64,000 nt of DNA from Phytophthora quininea. Its lineage: Eukaryota; Oomycota; Peronosporomycetes; Peronosporales; Peronosporaceae. Position numbers and translations under genes: made by a program. The notes below the pieces were generated by a model, which had not been told where the DNA came from, ran no database searches, and worked only from the letters and a program-made list of their open reading frames with translations. The stretch spans positions 326,787 to 390,786 of the forward strand of contig JAAVTG010000545.1 in NCBI GenBank assembly GCA_011947345.1. The letters run 5' to 3'. Of this stretch, positions 1-11,027 are shown piece after piece; the first letter of the stretch is position 1; each line of letters opens with the position of its first letter.

Positions 1-192
1 TCTCAGCGCTGTCGAAAAGTTGATGCCGTGCTCGAACGCAAACTTCATCATCTCGTACCAGCGCTCGGGCGTGCTCTTCTCGTCGGGGAACATCCAGCTG
101 CCGAGACCGAGCTCGGAGACCAACAGGCCCGACTTGCCGAGGAAGCGGTGGCGCATGCGGGGAGCGGCGTTGTCGGGATTTGAGGAGGCCAT
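1..192 (-). CDS. Aldo-keto reductase, N-terminal part (Kv-beta-like)
   Basis: The first 60 or so codons of an aldo-keto reductase run off the left edge of the window. The ATG is at 192. After about 12 variable residues comes the family N-terminus (RHRFLGKSGLLVSELGLGSW), then an Arg-Trp-Tyr-Glu stretch and the helix leading to the GINF motif. Spacing resembles the AKRs related to voltage-gated potassium-channel beta subunits, which reduce carbonyls with NADPH in the cytosol. The expected FFD(T/S)AE motif, carrying the catalytic Asp, is disrupted: the frame read here ends NFSTALR, and one additional A in the A4 run at 15-18 (plus strand) would restore it. I see a homopolymer error here and not a dead gene. 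The substrate is unknown. Confidence 0.72.
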   Translation of the reverse strand, partial: MASSNPDNAAPRMRHRFLGKSGLLVSELGLGSWMFPDEKSTPERWYEMMKFAFEHGINFSTALR

Positions 193-656
193 GGTGGTGG
201 ATGTGGATGTCTTGCTGTTGTTCTTGTTGCCGGTCAATTCGGGAATGAGAGTAGTGGCGACTGGCATTGGATGCGATTTCCGGAGGCAATACCTTCCTTG
301 CTCGAGAGATTGCTTAACCGCTTTCTTGCTTGAGTTGGAGGATTACTTTACCATTGCACAAGAGACGACGTCAGTCCACGCTACCAATCTATGCTAGGTG
401 ATCATGAAATGTTTATGGCAACAGCTTGCCGTCAACTCTCACCTCCCTCCACAGTTAAGTTGATTCAGATGCTTAATTTGTTTCCTTACGGTTGGGGGTG
501 TTTTCACTCCACAGTTAAGTGTGGCCTCACTCTACCACAAAAGCGGTCAAGCAATCACCTCAACAACTGCGTCTGGAATGCCTCTTCGTGCCCAGATCGC
601 AGGCAGCATTTTGAAAACTCAAGATTTTTCTCAGTACAGTGCCGATGTTTTTGTTC
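193..656. other. Intergenic stretch, no gene seen
   Basis: This lies upstream of the aldo-keto reductase and downstream of the first membrane-protein paralogue. It holds two near-identical 14-mers (CTCCACAGTTAAGT-like, around 450 and 508) about 57 bp apart. The ORFs here have no coding character. It probably contains the AKR promoter. Confidence 0.4.
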
Positions 657-2495
657 TCACTCGGAGTGAATTGACTCTGGATGAAATCGGTAGATGACCC
701 CGTTGCCGTAGTGTTGGAGTGGGAAGCCGAGGATCATGAGTGAAAGCGCCACGAATTTCGCTTGAATCGGGATCCATTGTGACCACAACACAAACGCAAG
801 TTGGTGGATGCCAGAGATTTTCAAGTGTTGCCTCATGAGCAACAAGTACACGGCAAAGAAGAAGACTTCGATGGCACAAAGTAGAACCAAATGGCTGATC
901 GTACTGTCCATTGCTGAGTAGGTCGTTGTCAGCGCCATGGTGGCGAAGTATTTGCGGTTGGGGAGATGGAAGACGAGCGTCAAGTAGATTCCTACAACAA
1001 GTCCCATTTGCATGATCAGCTGGCTTACTATGGGCACAACAGAATCGCGCGGTACGAACCGTAGAAGGACGTGACGAAGACGGTGATGAAAGATCGGAGC
1101 AGGATGATCTCCGTCTGGAACAAAGTCGCAGTGACACTGCGGACTACGGCTTCGTCTTGGGTGGACGAGGCTGTCCGGAGCTCGTAGGCTGAAAGTCTTC
1201 TTGCGCTATGCTGCTTACTAATAGGAATTACGCACTGACTTGTTGGAGAAGCATCGGTGCTTGCGCTATTTAACCCTGATGATTGAGGTACTCCCTTGCT
1301 TGCGTTAGAGAGGGCCCCGTTTCCTTTCTCGCGCCTGTGAGACTGCGGTGTCGACTACCTCGACGTTGGTTTTGCTCTATCGAGTCGATGCTTTTCTGTG
1401 GTGAGACTGTCGTACATTTTGGCTCCATTTGAGGCAATTCGCTGTGGCTTTGGTACGCAGTAAACTTTGAAATCAACCTGGAGGGAATCTTGCAGTGGAG
1501 TGCCTCGGAGACGTGATCTTTCTTGGCTAGCTGCAAAGTACTGGCGATGATGTCACCTACGTCGCAAAGTAGAGGACTCAATATCCGGATCCTGTTGGCA
1601 TCGCGCAGAATTCGACGGCAATTGATAATCATTTGCAAAAGGTTCACGAATACAAGCGCGGCGAGTGTCTCGAGAGACTTGGCGTTTTGCAGACACATTG
1701 CAGTAAAGAGGAGGTGGTATAGGTGACCCACAGTGCACGTAGTGGCTCCAACCAAATCGACATCGTCCTTGACAACGGACCAGATGAAGTAGCGGATTAG
1801 AAGCTTGACCACTGGGAGCAACAGTGAGAGCCACAACTGTTGGTTGGGCTGCAGTGCCATGAAGATTGCAGTGACGACTGGGTAGACGAGAATCGGCATC
1901 ATGTCCACTGCCGACCACTGGTCGATTTTCTCGAGGCGAATTTTAAGCTCTGGTTTATACAGGAAGAGCCGATTGAGCAGAATCCCCACCATAGCCATTG
2001 GAACTGCGGGTGCGAACTGAGTAAACGGCACAGGAAGACGTCCGCAGCCACCGCAATGATTGCGTTGACGACGATGCCAGCAGTCGCTGTTGCCGCGCCA
2101 AAACCAACAGCAAATTTCCATGTTCGGCCAAGTTGAGGCACACACGATAACTTGACCAAGACTGGAGCTGTGGCCATGATCGTCGCGGCCACGAAGTTTC
2201 GGATCTGGAAGTGAAGTGAGCCTCGAAAGCCTGTTCTTGGGTCATTCAGAGGGATACTTTCGAGCAACACATTCACGACCAAGCACGGGATCGTTGTGAC
2301 GAGAAACACTTGGAACAGCCTTGACGGTGCAGTCTGCTGTCGAAAACGGTCGAACGCGTCCAACTTCCCGATGGTGTATTCTCCCGGTAGCCGGCCTACA
2401 AACCAACGCAGCCATCGACCAGAAGCTGAGAAGATTGGTGGCCTTTTTCGAGCAGCCCGTGCGGCGAGGCGAATATCGGGTGATACAGCAACCAT
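657..2495 (-). pseudogene. Polytopic membrane protein paralogue A (frame-broken)
   Basis: This is the first of four tandem paralogues. The start at 2495 was chosen because the MVAVSP start is shared with paralogue B. Exon 1 runs 2495 to 1060, a 68-nt intron (donor GTTCGT, acceptor TTGTAG) spans 1059-992, and exon 2 ends at the stop at 657. Family landmarks are GRLPGEYTIGKLDAF near the N-terminus, ESIPLNDP, GHLYHLLFTAMCLQN, and QTEIILLRSF just before the intron. Two breaks exist: loss of one base in the GG at 2033-2034, inside the VFPVP motif, and a second shift near 1270-1330 in the poorly conserved loop. The first looks like a homopolymer error. The second could be real, so this copy may be a pseudogene. 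Its function is unknown; a multi-pass membrane location is inferred from hydrophobicity. Confidence 0.6.
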
Positions 2496-2610
2496 GTGCA
2501 CCAGCAGGCATGAGCAGACTCGCCGAAACGAAGCTTGAAGGCTATTTCGATGGACTGATGATCACTCGACTATTAAAAGTCGTCGACGCAGTACAAATTG
2601 GAGAGTGACG

Positions 2611-4241
2611 TTATTCGCTGGGGTGTAGTTTGTAGATGATCCCATTCCCAAAATGTTCGAGCGGGAATCCGAGAATCATCAGCGGCAGCACCACAAACTT
2701 GGCTTGAAGTAGAATCCGCTGCGACCACAAGATAAATGCGAGCTGGCGGAGTCCCGACACTCGAAAATGCCGCCAAATGAGTGCCAAGTACACCACCACG
2801 AACATCACCTCAATACTACCAAGCAGGAATAGATGACCGATTGCTCTATCAACCGCGTCTGTGGTGGTCAAGACCCGCATGGTGACAAAGTACTTGTGGT
2901 TGGGCAGTCTGAAGACGAACTGCAAGTAAATTCCTAAGGAAACACCGTTGTTAGTGGAGAATCGTCGTCCATTTCGCGTTTTGGCTTACCATAAAATGCC
3001 AACATGAAAATGGTGATGTACGATCGAAGGAGGATGATCTCTGTCTGGTGCAGAGCTGAAGTTATGCTGTGGATTTGTGTTTCGACTTTACCTGCACATT
3101 GTGTAGATTCTGCTGTGACGACACGGTCGTCGAAAGGACCACATTTCGTTTGGGCTGTAGCGCGAGGCTGCACTGGAGACAGATTCGCACCTTGCCTCTG
3201 ATATTTGGGATATCTCGAATACAGTCTTGATGGGCTTTTGCAGTCGAGACCCGACGAAACTTCGTTGTCGCGAGCAAGCTCTAACGTATCGTAAATCATA
3301 TTTTGTCCACAAACATCCGTGCGAATATTGTTTGAGCATGTCAACAGCGTGCGGCAATTCAGCAGCATCTGGATGGTGTTCACCACGACGTAGGCGACTA
3401 GCATCTCGAGGGCTTTGGCGTTCTGCAGACACACGGCCGTGAAGAAAATGTGGTACAGGTGGCCGATACTGCAAGACGCGGGGCCAACGATGTCCAGTTC
3501 GTCCCTCAACAGCGAGAAAATGGCGTGCCGGAGCAACAATTTAATCACGGGCAGCACCAGCGAAAACCAGAGCTGTTGAATCGGTTCAAGAGCCATAAAG
3601 ACGGCGGTGAAGATGGGGTAAATAAACACGGGGAGGGCATCCATCACGGCCAAGCGGTCGATCTGTGCGAACCGGTTCTTACTCTCCGGTCTCGACAAGA
3701 AGCGCCGATTCAGCAGAATGCCAACCACCGACTTTGGGATTGCTGGTGTGAACTGCGTCAACGGCACTGGGAAAACACCGACGGTAATCGCGATGGCAGC
3801 GGTGGTGGCGACTCCGGTGAAGGAGACAGCTAAGCTGTACACCAATCCGAACTTCCAGGTGCGTGCTGCTTGAGGCACACACGCCAGTTTAACCATCACG
3901 GGCCCCATGGTCATGATCGTGTCCGCCACGAAGTACCGAACTTGGAAGTTGAGAGAATTATTAAACCCAGAAGCGGGATCACCCAAGGGGATACTTTCGA
4001 CAGCAAACGTCGCGATGAAGCACGGTATTGGGGTCAGCAGCAGTGTCACAAGCGCCTCTGGAGTCGAAGTCGTGCTCTGAAAGTGATGAAACGCATCGAG
4101 CTTCCCAATCGTGTATTCCCCGGGAGCTCGACCAACAACTCGACGGATCCAACGAAGAGCAGTGCTGTAAAACCGCGCACTTTTCAGTGCAGGCCGATGG
4201 GCGAGACGAATATCTTCCAACGTTGGTGAGACTGCAACCAT
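2611..4241 (-). CDS. Polytopic membrane protein paralogue B
   Basis: An intact paralogue of 524 residues in two exons: 4241-2990 and 2933-2611, with a 56-nt GT-AG intron at 2989-2934 that splits the Gly codon of FYG|IYLQ. I prefer the ATG at 4241 over an upstream in-frame one because MVAVSP is shared with paralogue A. The protein starts with GRAPGEYTIGKLDAF, followed by several hydrophobic segments, a VFPVPLTQF motif, GHLYHIFFTAVCLQN, and a hydrophilic loop. The HQTEIILLRSYI helix ends exon 1, and a C-terminal exon with two or three membrane spans ends with the conserved ILGFPLEHFGN. I recognise this as an oomycete-type membrane protein family but know no assigned function. It lies 115 nt from paralogue A and 103 nt from C, all on the same strand. 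Confidence 0.78.
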
Positions 4242-4344
4242 GGCCGTTGTCCAAAGAGACGATCGCCGCTGAACTATTTTCCCGGCTTGCAACTATAAAC
4301 AGGTTTGTCGTCGAGGATAAACGGACATGCCGCTGTTTTTCATT

Positions 4345-6196
4345 TCACTTATAGTTGTCGAACCGCAGAATACTGTCATTGCCATTGTGTGTCAGTGGGA
4401 ACCCCAGGATCACAATGGTGACGTAGAATTTGGCCTGGACCGGTATGAGCTGCGAGTACAGCACAAACGCTAGCTGGTCGAGCCCCCAAATGCCCAGTCG
4501 CTTCCGAATCAGCACCAGGTAGATGCTCAGAAACACAATTTCCACCGCACAAAGCAGCAATAGTCGCTGCACGGCTGCATCGACGGCTTCGCGCGTTGTT
4601 AGATAGACGAGCGTGGCGAAGTATTGACGATTGGTCAGTCGGAATACGATGAGCAAGTAGATCACTACAACACAAAGCCAAACACCGTGAGATTGACCAA
4701 AGAACACTGACCCCACAACACGTACCATAAAACAGCGTCATACAAATGGTGATGTACGACCGCAGCAAGATGATTTCGGTCTGGTGAAGAGATTTGGCAA
4801 CCTCATGGACGACAGCTTCGCGAGTGACCAGCTTTTCATTGCCCCGCTCCCAGGCGAGGGGCATGCTGTTTGTCGTAGGATTTATCTCGATGGAACCCCG
4901 AGAAGACAACCGCAAAACGCGGTCGGTAACATGATGCTTCAACTTGACACCATCGTTCCATGGCATAATGCTTGAAAACGCGAGTGATATTTTCCGCTCG
5001 GAATCGATTGGTTTGGAGATTGGTGCGTTCCGTACCGCGTCAGGGGTTTGTAGAGTCCCGTGAGCTGCGATTTGAGTTTTTCTAGTGACTCTATTAGCAG
5101 CATTGTACCTTGACGCAGCTCCCAGTACTTCTTTGTGCGTCTCCATGAATGCTGCCCCCTGATACCCAGGATACGTGGACATAAACAATGATGGCCTTCT
5201 CCAGTGTAAGTTCTGCGCGATACGAAGCTCCTGAGCGGATTCCAAGGCAACGCGCACATGATCCTCCGTACCGAGGCCTTCAGCATTTGCTCTTGCTTGG
5301 GTAATGCTGTATGAGTCCGCCAATATATACCGATAGTTGACCACCATTTGACCAGTGTTGAACAGCACCACGACTGCCAGAGTCTCGAGAGACTTAGAGT
5401 TCTGCAAGATCATAGCGGTGAACAAGATATGGTAGAGATGGCCCACACAACACGTGATGACACCGACGAGGTCATAGTCGTCTCTTGCTACGAGCCAAAG
5501 CGCGTAACGCACCGAGAGTTTAATCACGGGAAGCAAAACAGATAGCCACATCTGCTGCGTCGACGTGAGCACCATGAATAAGGCCGTGAAGACAGGATAC
5601 ACCAAGATCGGCAACGTCTCCATGCCCAGCCACTGGTTCACCTTGTCACTTAAGGCATGGAATTGCGGGTCATCCGGCAGCTGTCGGAAGAAGATAAGTC
5701 TCCCGCTGATAACCAACGGAATGATCATTGTGAACTGGCTGAAGGGGACAGGGAAAACCTTCGCAGCCAGCGAGATTATCGCGTTAAAGGCGATCCCGAC
5801 AGCGCCCTGAAATAATCCGTACACTGTCAACGCTCGGACGGAGTTCAGCGGGAACCCAGGAACGCAATTCAGCTTCAACAAGGCGGGGGCGATGCTGCTG
5901 CAAATGGCGGTGAGAAATGTCCGTAGCTGGTAGCAACCTGAGCTCCAAAATCCGTTGGCCGTGGGCTCCAGAGGAATGCACTCCAGCAGCAAGTTGAAGA
6001 CTAGAAAAGGCAGCGGCGTCAAGAAGAGAATCCCCGCCATTTTCCACCCAGAAGTTTCTTGTCGGAACCTCTCGAAGCCGTCGAGTTTGCTTACAGTGTA
6101 TTGTCCAGGTAGTCGCCCCGCGAAGCTGTTGATGCCTCTCACAACTCTCGCAGCACAATCCAATACACATGCTTGCGGAGATGTCTTCTTTTCCAT
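4345..6196 (-). CDS. Polytopic membrane protein paralogue C
   Basis: An intact paralogue of 596 residues. Exon 1 is 6196-4726, the intron is 4725-4665 (61 nt, GTACGT to TTGTAG), and exon 2 is 4664-4345. The ATG at 6196 sits just before the conserved GRLPGQYTVSKLDGF. The frame is open further upstream, but that part shows no family similarity. Landmarks: LECIPLEP, AAKVFPVPFSQF, PILVYPVFTALFM, GHLYHILFTAMILQNSKSLETL, a longer Ser/Thr-rich cytosolic-looking loop than in B, then HQTEIILLRSYI and the second-exon ILGFPLTHNGND. It is closer to D than to B in the MILQNSKSL block, suggesting two rounds of duplication. Function unknown. Confidence 0.78.
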
Positions 6197-6319
6197 CCCG
6201 ATTGTGGTGGTCGCCGTAAAAAATAATGATAATGAAAATAGTCGGCGTCCAACGACTTGCTTTGCTATTTGCAGTGAGTGACAAAGTGGTGAGGACACCC
6301 ACTGGTGTTTGGTCAGCAA

Positions 6320-8066
6320 TTACTCTGCCCTTGATGGTCGGAGAGGGAGCAGTTTGTCATTGCCAAATTGTGCCAGTGGAAACCCGAGAATCGCAACGGT
6401 CAAGTGCAGAAGTGTAGCTTGCACAAGTACCCGCTGGGACCACAACACAAAAGCGAGCTGGTACATACCCGACACGTGCAGATGCCGCGCAATCAGAGCG
6501 AGATAAATCCCCATGAAAGCAAGCTCCATAGCACAAAGCAGCAATAACCGAGAGGCGGTATCGCCCACCGCCTGGAAAGTCGTCATGGCAGCTTGAGTCG
6601 CAAAGTACCGGCGGTTTGGCAGCCAGAACACTGCAACCAAGTAGATCACTACGATGCAATGAGAAATATAAGTTACGGTAATAGCGTCTGAAAATCTCAT
6701 GACCGCAGCAGCAAGACAACTCACCATAAAACAGCGTCATGTAAATCGAGATGCACGACCTCAGCACAATGATCTCGCTTTGATGGAGACCCGACGCGAC
6801 ATTGCATACAAAATGTTCACGATGGACATTTGGGTCTGCATCTCGCGCTCCAGCTACCCAAGCACTCGGAGTACTCAATGTTTGTGTGGCCTCCACTGCT
6901 GGCTGCTCGGTCATGGCTGGGTCTGAACGCAGAGTGATTTGGCGAGATAGCTTTCGAGTTTCACTCCACGGCAATACACGTGACAGCCTGGTCCACCCAG
7001 AAACTGGAGACCTAGCATCGGTCGGCAACACGTCTTCGTATCTTGCTAAAAAGTCCGTTCTGCAATACCCCGGATACGTTGAGAGCAGCTGCGACGGTAT
7101 TTTGTTGTGCAGTTCGCGGGCGATAGCTGGTTCCAGCGCAATACGTAGCGCACAGCCAATTTCATCGCCCACGACTTCATCCGATTTGACAAGCTTCGAT
7201 TTGGCGCCTTGGATCTTTCGTGCATCGTTGAGAATGTAGCGGCAGTTTAACAGCATCTTGCCAACCCCCAGCAGCACGACAATCCCCATCGTCTTCAATG
7301 ACTTGGAATTCTGCAGGATCATGGCGATGAAGAGCACGTGGTAGAGGTGGCCAACGCAGCAGACCATGAAGGCCGTGAAGTCACTATCGTCCTTGGTGAT
7401 GGTCCAGAATACCCGTCGCATGGTGATTTTAAGAACTGGAAGCAGACACGAAGCCCAAAATTGCTGCGTTTGAGAAAGCGCCATGAACGCCACCGTGAAC
7501 GCAGGGTAGATTAGCACCGGAAGAATCTCGACAGTGACCAAGAAGTTGATCTTGTTGCTCTGCGCGTGGAATTGAGGGTCCTTCGGCAGATGCCGATAGA
7601 ACAAGATTCTCCCGACGATGACCATGGGGACGATACCACAGAATTGGTTGAAAGGTACAGGGAAAATATCGGCGGCGACAGATATAACGGCATTGGTAGC
7701 GAGATACACGAGAGCTTGAAACGTAGCCAGCTGCAATAAAACCCGAGGCGAGTTCACTGGCATGTCAGGGACGCAGTTCACTTTGATTAATGCTGGAGAG
7801 AGACTCGTGAAGAACCCTGACCAAAACATCCGCACTTGAAAACAGCCCGATCCTCTTAAACCTGTAGCGGGGTCGTTCAATGGAATACACTCGATGAGGA
7901 GGTTAAACAGCAAACATGGAAACGGGGTGAGGAATAAAATCGCAGCCACCGTATTCGGCGATGTCTCGCGGCGGAACCTGTCAAAGCAGGCCAATTTGCT
8001 GACAGTAAACTGCCCAGGCAAGCGATCGAATCGGCCATAAAGCCACCGGGAGACTGCTCTGCACAT
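6320..8066 (-). CDS. Polytopic membrane protein paralogue D
   Basis: The fourth paralogue has 556 residues. The start is the ATG at 8066, followed within 20 residues by RLPGQFTVSKLACF. Exon 1 is 8066-6725, the intron is 6724-6649 (76 nt, GTGAGT to ATCGTAG), and exon 2 is 6648-6320. Intron position and phase match the other three copies, showing common descent. Conserved blocks are LIECIPLNDP, AADIFPVPFNQF, GHLYHVLFIAMILQNSKSLKT, HQSEIIVLRSCI and ILGFPLAQFGND. It is transcribed away from the Kazal inhibitor across a 301-bp gap. No enzyme motif is visible; a transporter or a structural membrane protein are both possible. Confidence 0.78.
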
Positions 8067-8367
8067 TTTCAATACGTAGGCGCAAGGTCTATCTGTTTTT
8101 GGGTATCAGCATGAAATGGTTGCACGACGTCCGATCCAGCCTCGACACGGGCTTGGGAATGCAAACCTTGCAGCGACAATGTGGTCATTTCTCAAACTGC
8201 TGCGAGCTCCGGTCGGCCTCACTATCCCTGCACTTGACGTGATCTCCTAGAAAATAAATTTCCAGCTGCCTCAAAATGGAGCAACAGTTTCTTCCCCGCT
8301 TTGAATAGCGATTTGAAAGCGCCATCGTAACTCATCCTTCTGCCTCTTTGTGCACAAGAAGCCTTCG
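8067..8367. promoter_or_regulatory. Divergent upstream region, paralogue D and Kazal gene
   Basis: About 300 bp separate two divergent start codons (8066 minus, 8368 plus), so both promoters must lie here or within the 5' exons. I see pyrimidine-rich tracts near 8330-8350 but no element I can name with confidence. Confidence 0.35.
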
Positions 8368-9554
8368 ATGTGGATTGCAAAGTTGGTGACTTTTACGGCC
8401 ACTCTCGTTGTTGCGCAGAGTCACAGCCGTGACACAATCGGAGACCAGTCTGCAATTGACGATCAAACTTTCGCTGGTGCTGAGCTTGGAATCGCCGTGG
8501 GCTTAGATGGAGTGGCCGGGATTGACTGCATTGCACCGTCCAATTGCGAAGTAGTGCCGTATGACCCAGTGTGCGGATCCGACGGCGTCACTTACGCCAA
8601 CGACTGCGAATTTGTGACCCAATTCTGCTCGACTTCGCGAACTCCCGGGACTTTATTCATCCAAGCAGTCGGAGAATGCTCGCCGGATCCCATTAAAGCA
8701 AAGAGTGAACGAGAAGTGTTACCCATCGACATTACCCCAGCTCCGAGCACCGACAATCAACCTGTCCCCGACACCGATTTAATGACAGTCTTTTGCTCGC
8801 TGACGTGCAAGCTGACTCCGGACCCAGTGTGCGGCAGCGACGGCGTCACGTATATCAACGACTGCCACCTTTTATCTTCCAAGTGCGAAAACCCCAAACT
8901 CGAGAAAGACTCTGACGGCCCGTGTGAGAAGGAAGAAGTCATTCTGCAAGTACTGGAGGTTAACGCGGGACTCTCCACGCCAGCCCCCGAAAAGTGCAAC
9001 CCAATGTGCGACCGCGTGTATGATCCAGTTTGCGGGTCGGACGGGATCACTTACGCCAATGCATGCTTGCTGGAATACGCAGCATGTCGAAACCCAAATG
9101 TGAAGGCCTTTGGAACAGGAAAATGCCCTCTAAACATGCAAGCAGCTCGAGCTAGCAACCCCAGCGGCAATGTCGGCGGAGCATCATGTGTACCAGGGCC
9201 TTGTCCTTACATGTACGCGCCTGTGTGCGGCTCGGACGGTCAAACTCACGACAATCTCTGTTTTTCTCCAACGCCCGCTGTGAACACGGACTGCACGCTC
9301 TCACGATCTTACACGAAGGAGAATGCGATGCCGACACGGTGCTCACTTGCGAGACTATGACGTGCCCGCCTTTCTCCGAGTGCCGAGAGCAGCTAGAGGC
9401 CGATGGATCCGTCGTTGCTTACTGTGCTGATGTTTGCTCGCCCGATCGCTGTAGCGACCGTGAAGACTGCAAACTCGTCGACTCGGACTGCTTCACAGCG
9501 CCGTGCTCGCCCATCGCCATGTGTGTCCCCAAGGTGGTTGATCAATACGACTAG
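8368..9554 (+). CDS. Secreted four-domain Kazal-type serine protease inhibitor
   Basis: The ATG at 8368 opens a hydrophobic signal peptide (MWIAKLVTFTATLVVAQS). Four Kazal domains follow, each with the hallmark DPVCGSDG-TY-N-C or a close variant. In the first three, the second residue after the second Cys (the usual P1 position) is Val, Leu and Arg, and in the fourth it is Tyr. That predicts different protease targets per domain and departs from the Asp P1 common in characterised Phytophthora EPI inhibitors (known family property). A Cys-rich non-Kazal tail ends at 9554. The frame breaks in domain four: one T is missing from the T5 run at 9261-9265, and the downstream frame continues the domain with the right Cys spacing. 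The protein is probably extracellular, acting against host or competitor proteases. Confidence 0.85.
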
Positions 9555-9838
9555 CATTTTACCTTGATAGTGACGTCAGTCTGCCTACAGCTCTTCGAGT
9601 CAATCGTTGGTGGACCCTTTTCACCGAAAGGGATGACGATAGGAAGTCTTAACAAATTTGCATTCCGTATGCAATTGTTCGGATAGTGAGCGTATTTTGC
9701 TTGGCCTTGCATTCCTTCGTCGACACCAACTAGCAGCTTTCTGCCATGCGGTGGGGAAGGAAGAATGTTTCGTGCTCGATCCATTACTTTCTTCAGCACG
9801 GCAGATTTCTAATGGAGTGCTTTATGCAGCAGAAGTAT
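9555..9838. other. Short convergent intergenic region
   Basis: This lies between the stop codons of the Kazal gene (plus) and SLX1 (minus), so both 3' UTRs and polyadenylation regions must fit within 284 bp. No gene is visible. Confidence 0.4.
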
Positions 9839-10986
9839 TTAGTCTTCTGTGAGATCAATGACGTCTTCATTCTCTGGCTGTCTTTGCGGTGCAGTTTCTG
9901 CTTTATCTTCCAGATCCAAAATGTTGTCACTGGGATTCTCCATCCCCGCATCGTCTTCAAACCAATCATCTGCATTATACGGTGCGCCAATGCTGCTTGC
10001 AGACGAACTGAGGACATCCACCGTTTTCTTGAACGTATCCTCTGCGCCAATATGTGCAGCAGATATTGACGCATCGCCATTTTTGCTCGTCGATCGATTC
10101 ACTTTCCTCTTTTTGCTTTCCTGTCGCGCTTCTTCTTTTGCTTCCGTTCTCCGGTAGTGAGCATTTCAACTGCTGCCGGCATTCGGGACAATCTCCAGTC
10201 ATTGGGTTTTCATCAATTGACATGGACCGGAAGTGGTCTTTTAGACACTGCGCATGGCACCGCATCGTGCAGTTCTGATTGCAGCACTCCACCACCTCTC
10301 GATCTCCGTCTCCAGTTTCCAGGTCGTCAACTCGACCCGCTAGTGAGAGCTCACAGATGAAGCAGTCCCGAGAACTCGTTGACGTCGCGTCTCTTTCCAC
10401 ACCAGCAAAGTCTCCAGCACTCGCGTCTCGCAAACGCTCGAGTTGTAGTGCTCCCCCAATGCTCTTGCTGTCTCGTGGATTTCTTCCGAAGTGAAGCTCA
10501 CAGTCAAGTTGAGGTCCTTCCAGGGTTCGAGCTTCGTCATCTCCAACATTTCCAGCAGCTTCCTCTTGACCGACCGAGGCGCTCCCAACCCCTTGGAGCC
10601 TTTCAGAAACGCTAGTCGGCTTCTCGTCAACTTGCTCACATGAGGATGCTGCCACACCCACTCAACTAGCAAATAACAGAACAGTTAGTTAAAGAGTTGA
10701 CCATTTCTTCTTCTTAACATACATTGCAGCGCTCGAAACTTGCTCGGAAAGCCATGAACGACGGCAATCATCTGCCTACCAACAGAAGCATGAGCAAACA
10801 ACCGATCAATCCCCAAATGTGTCGCCTACCAGGGTCTGTTCTTGTGCGTCCGCTTGGCTCCGTTCACCAGCTCCCCATTGTGCTGCCTCAATCGTCTCGT
10901 GGGCGACACAGTAAAGCCCACGTACGTGCAGCGGAGGCGTTGCGGGGCTTGCTGCGGCGTCAGTAAGTAGCACCCGAAAAGGGCAT
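9839..10986 (-). CDS. SLX1: SLX1 structure-specific endonuclease subunit
   Basis: This is the catalytic subunit of the SLX1-SLX4 nuclease, which cuts branched DNA in repair. Three exons join cleanly: 10986-10830, 10775-10723 and 10665-9839, with introns of 54 and 57 nt. The GIY-YIG core is recognisable: [18 protein letters not shown] with the catalytic Arg, and the Glu in [12 protein letters not shown], the last motif formed only after splicing. A C-terminal zinc-binding domain follows (CFICEL, CHAQCL, CPECRQ). Behind a Lys/Arg-rich stretch the protein ends in EDVIDLTED, a canonical SUMO-interacting motif. Four single-base homopolymer losses interrupt it (A4 at 10977-10980, CC at 10397-10398, near 10161, T5 at 10110-10114), all of the same type. 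I infer a functional gene in an imperfect sequence. Confidence 0.85.
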
Positions 10987-11027
10987 TGGTCTCCACTGTT
11001 CACTCTCTATAAGAATTTAAGACCAAG
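10987..11027. promoter_or_regulatory. 41-bp bidirectional promoter between SLX1 and PSMD9
   Basis: Only 41 bp lie between the two divergent ATGs. The 5' UTRs must be tiny or overlap. The sequence includes CACTCTCTATAAG, a pyrimidine run followed by a TATA-like hexamer, but no element is certain. Confidence 0.45.

Noticed and set aside
6197..6319. An earlier start for paralogue C at 6319
   Set aside because: The extra 41 residues show no similarity to the other paralogues, and the conserved N-terminus begins just after the ATG at 6196.
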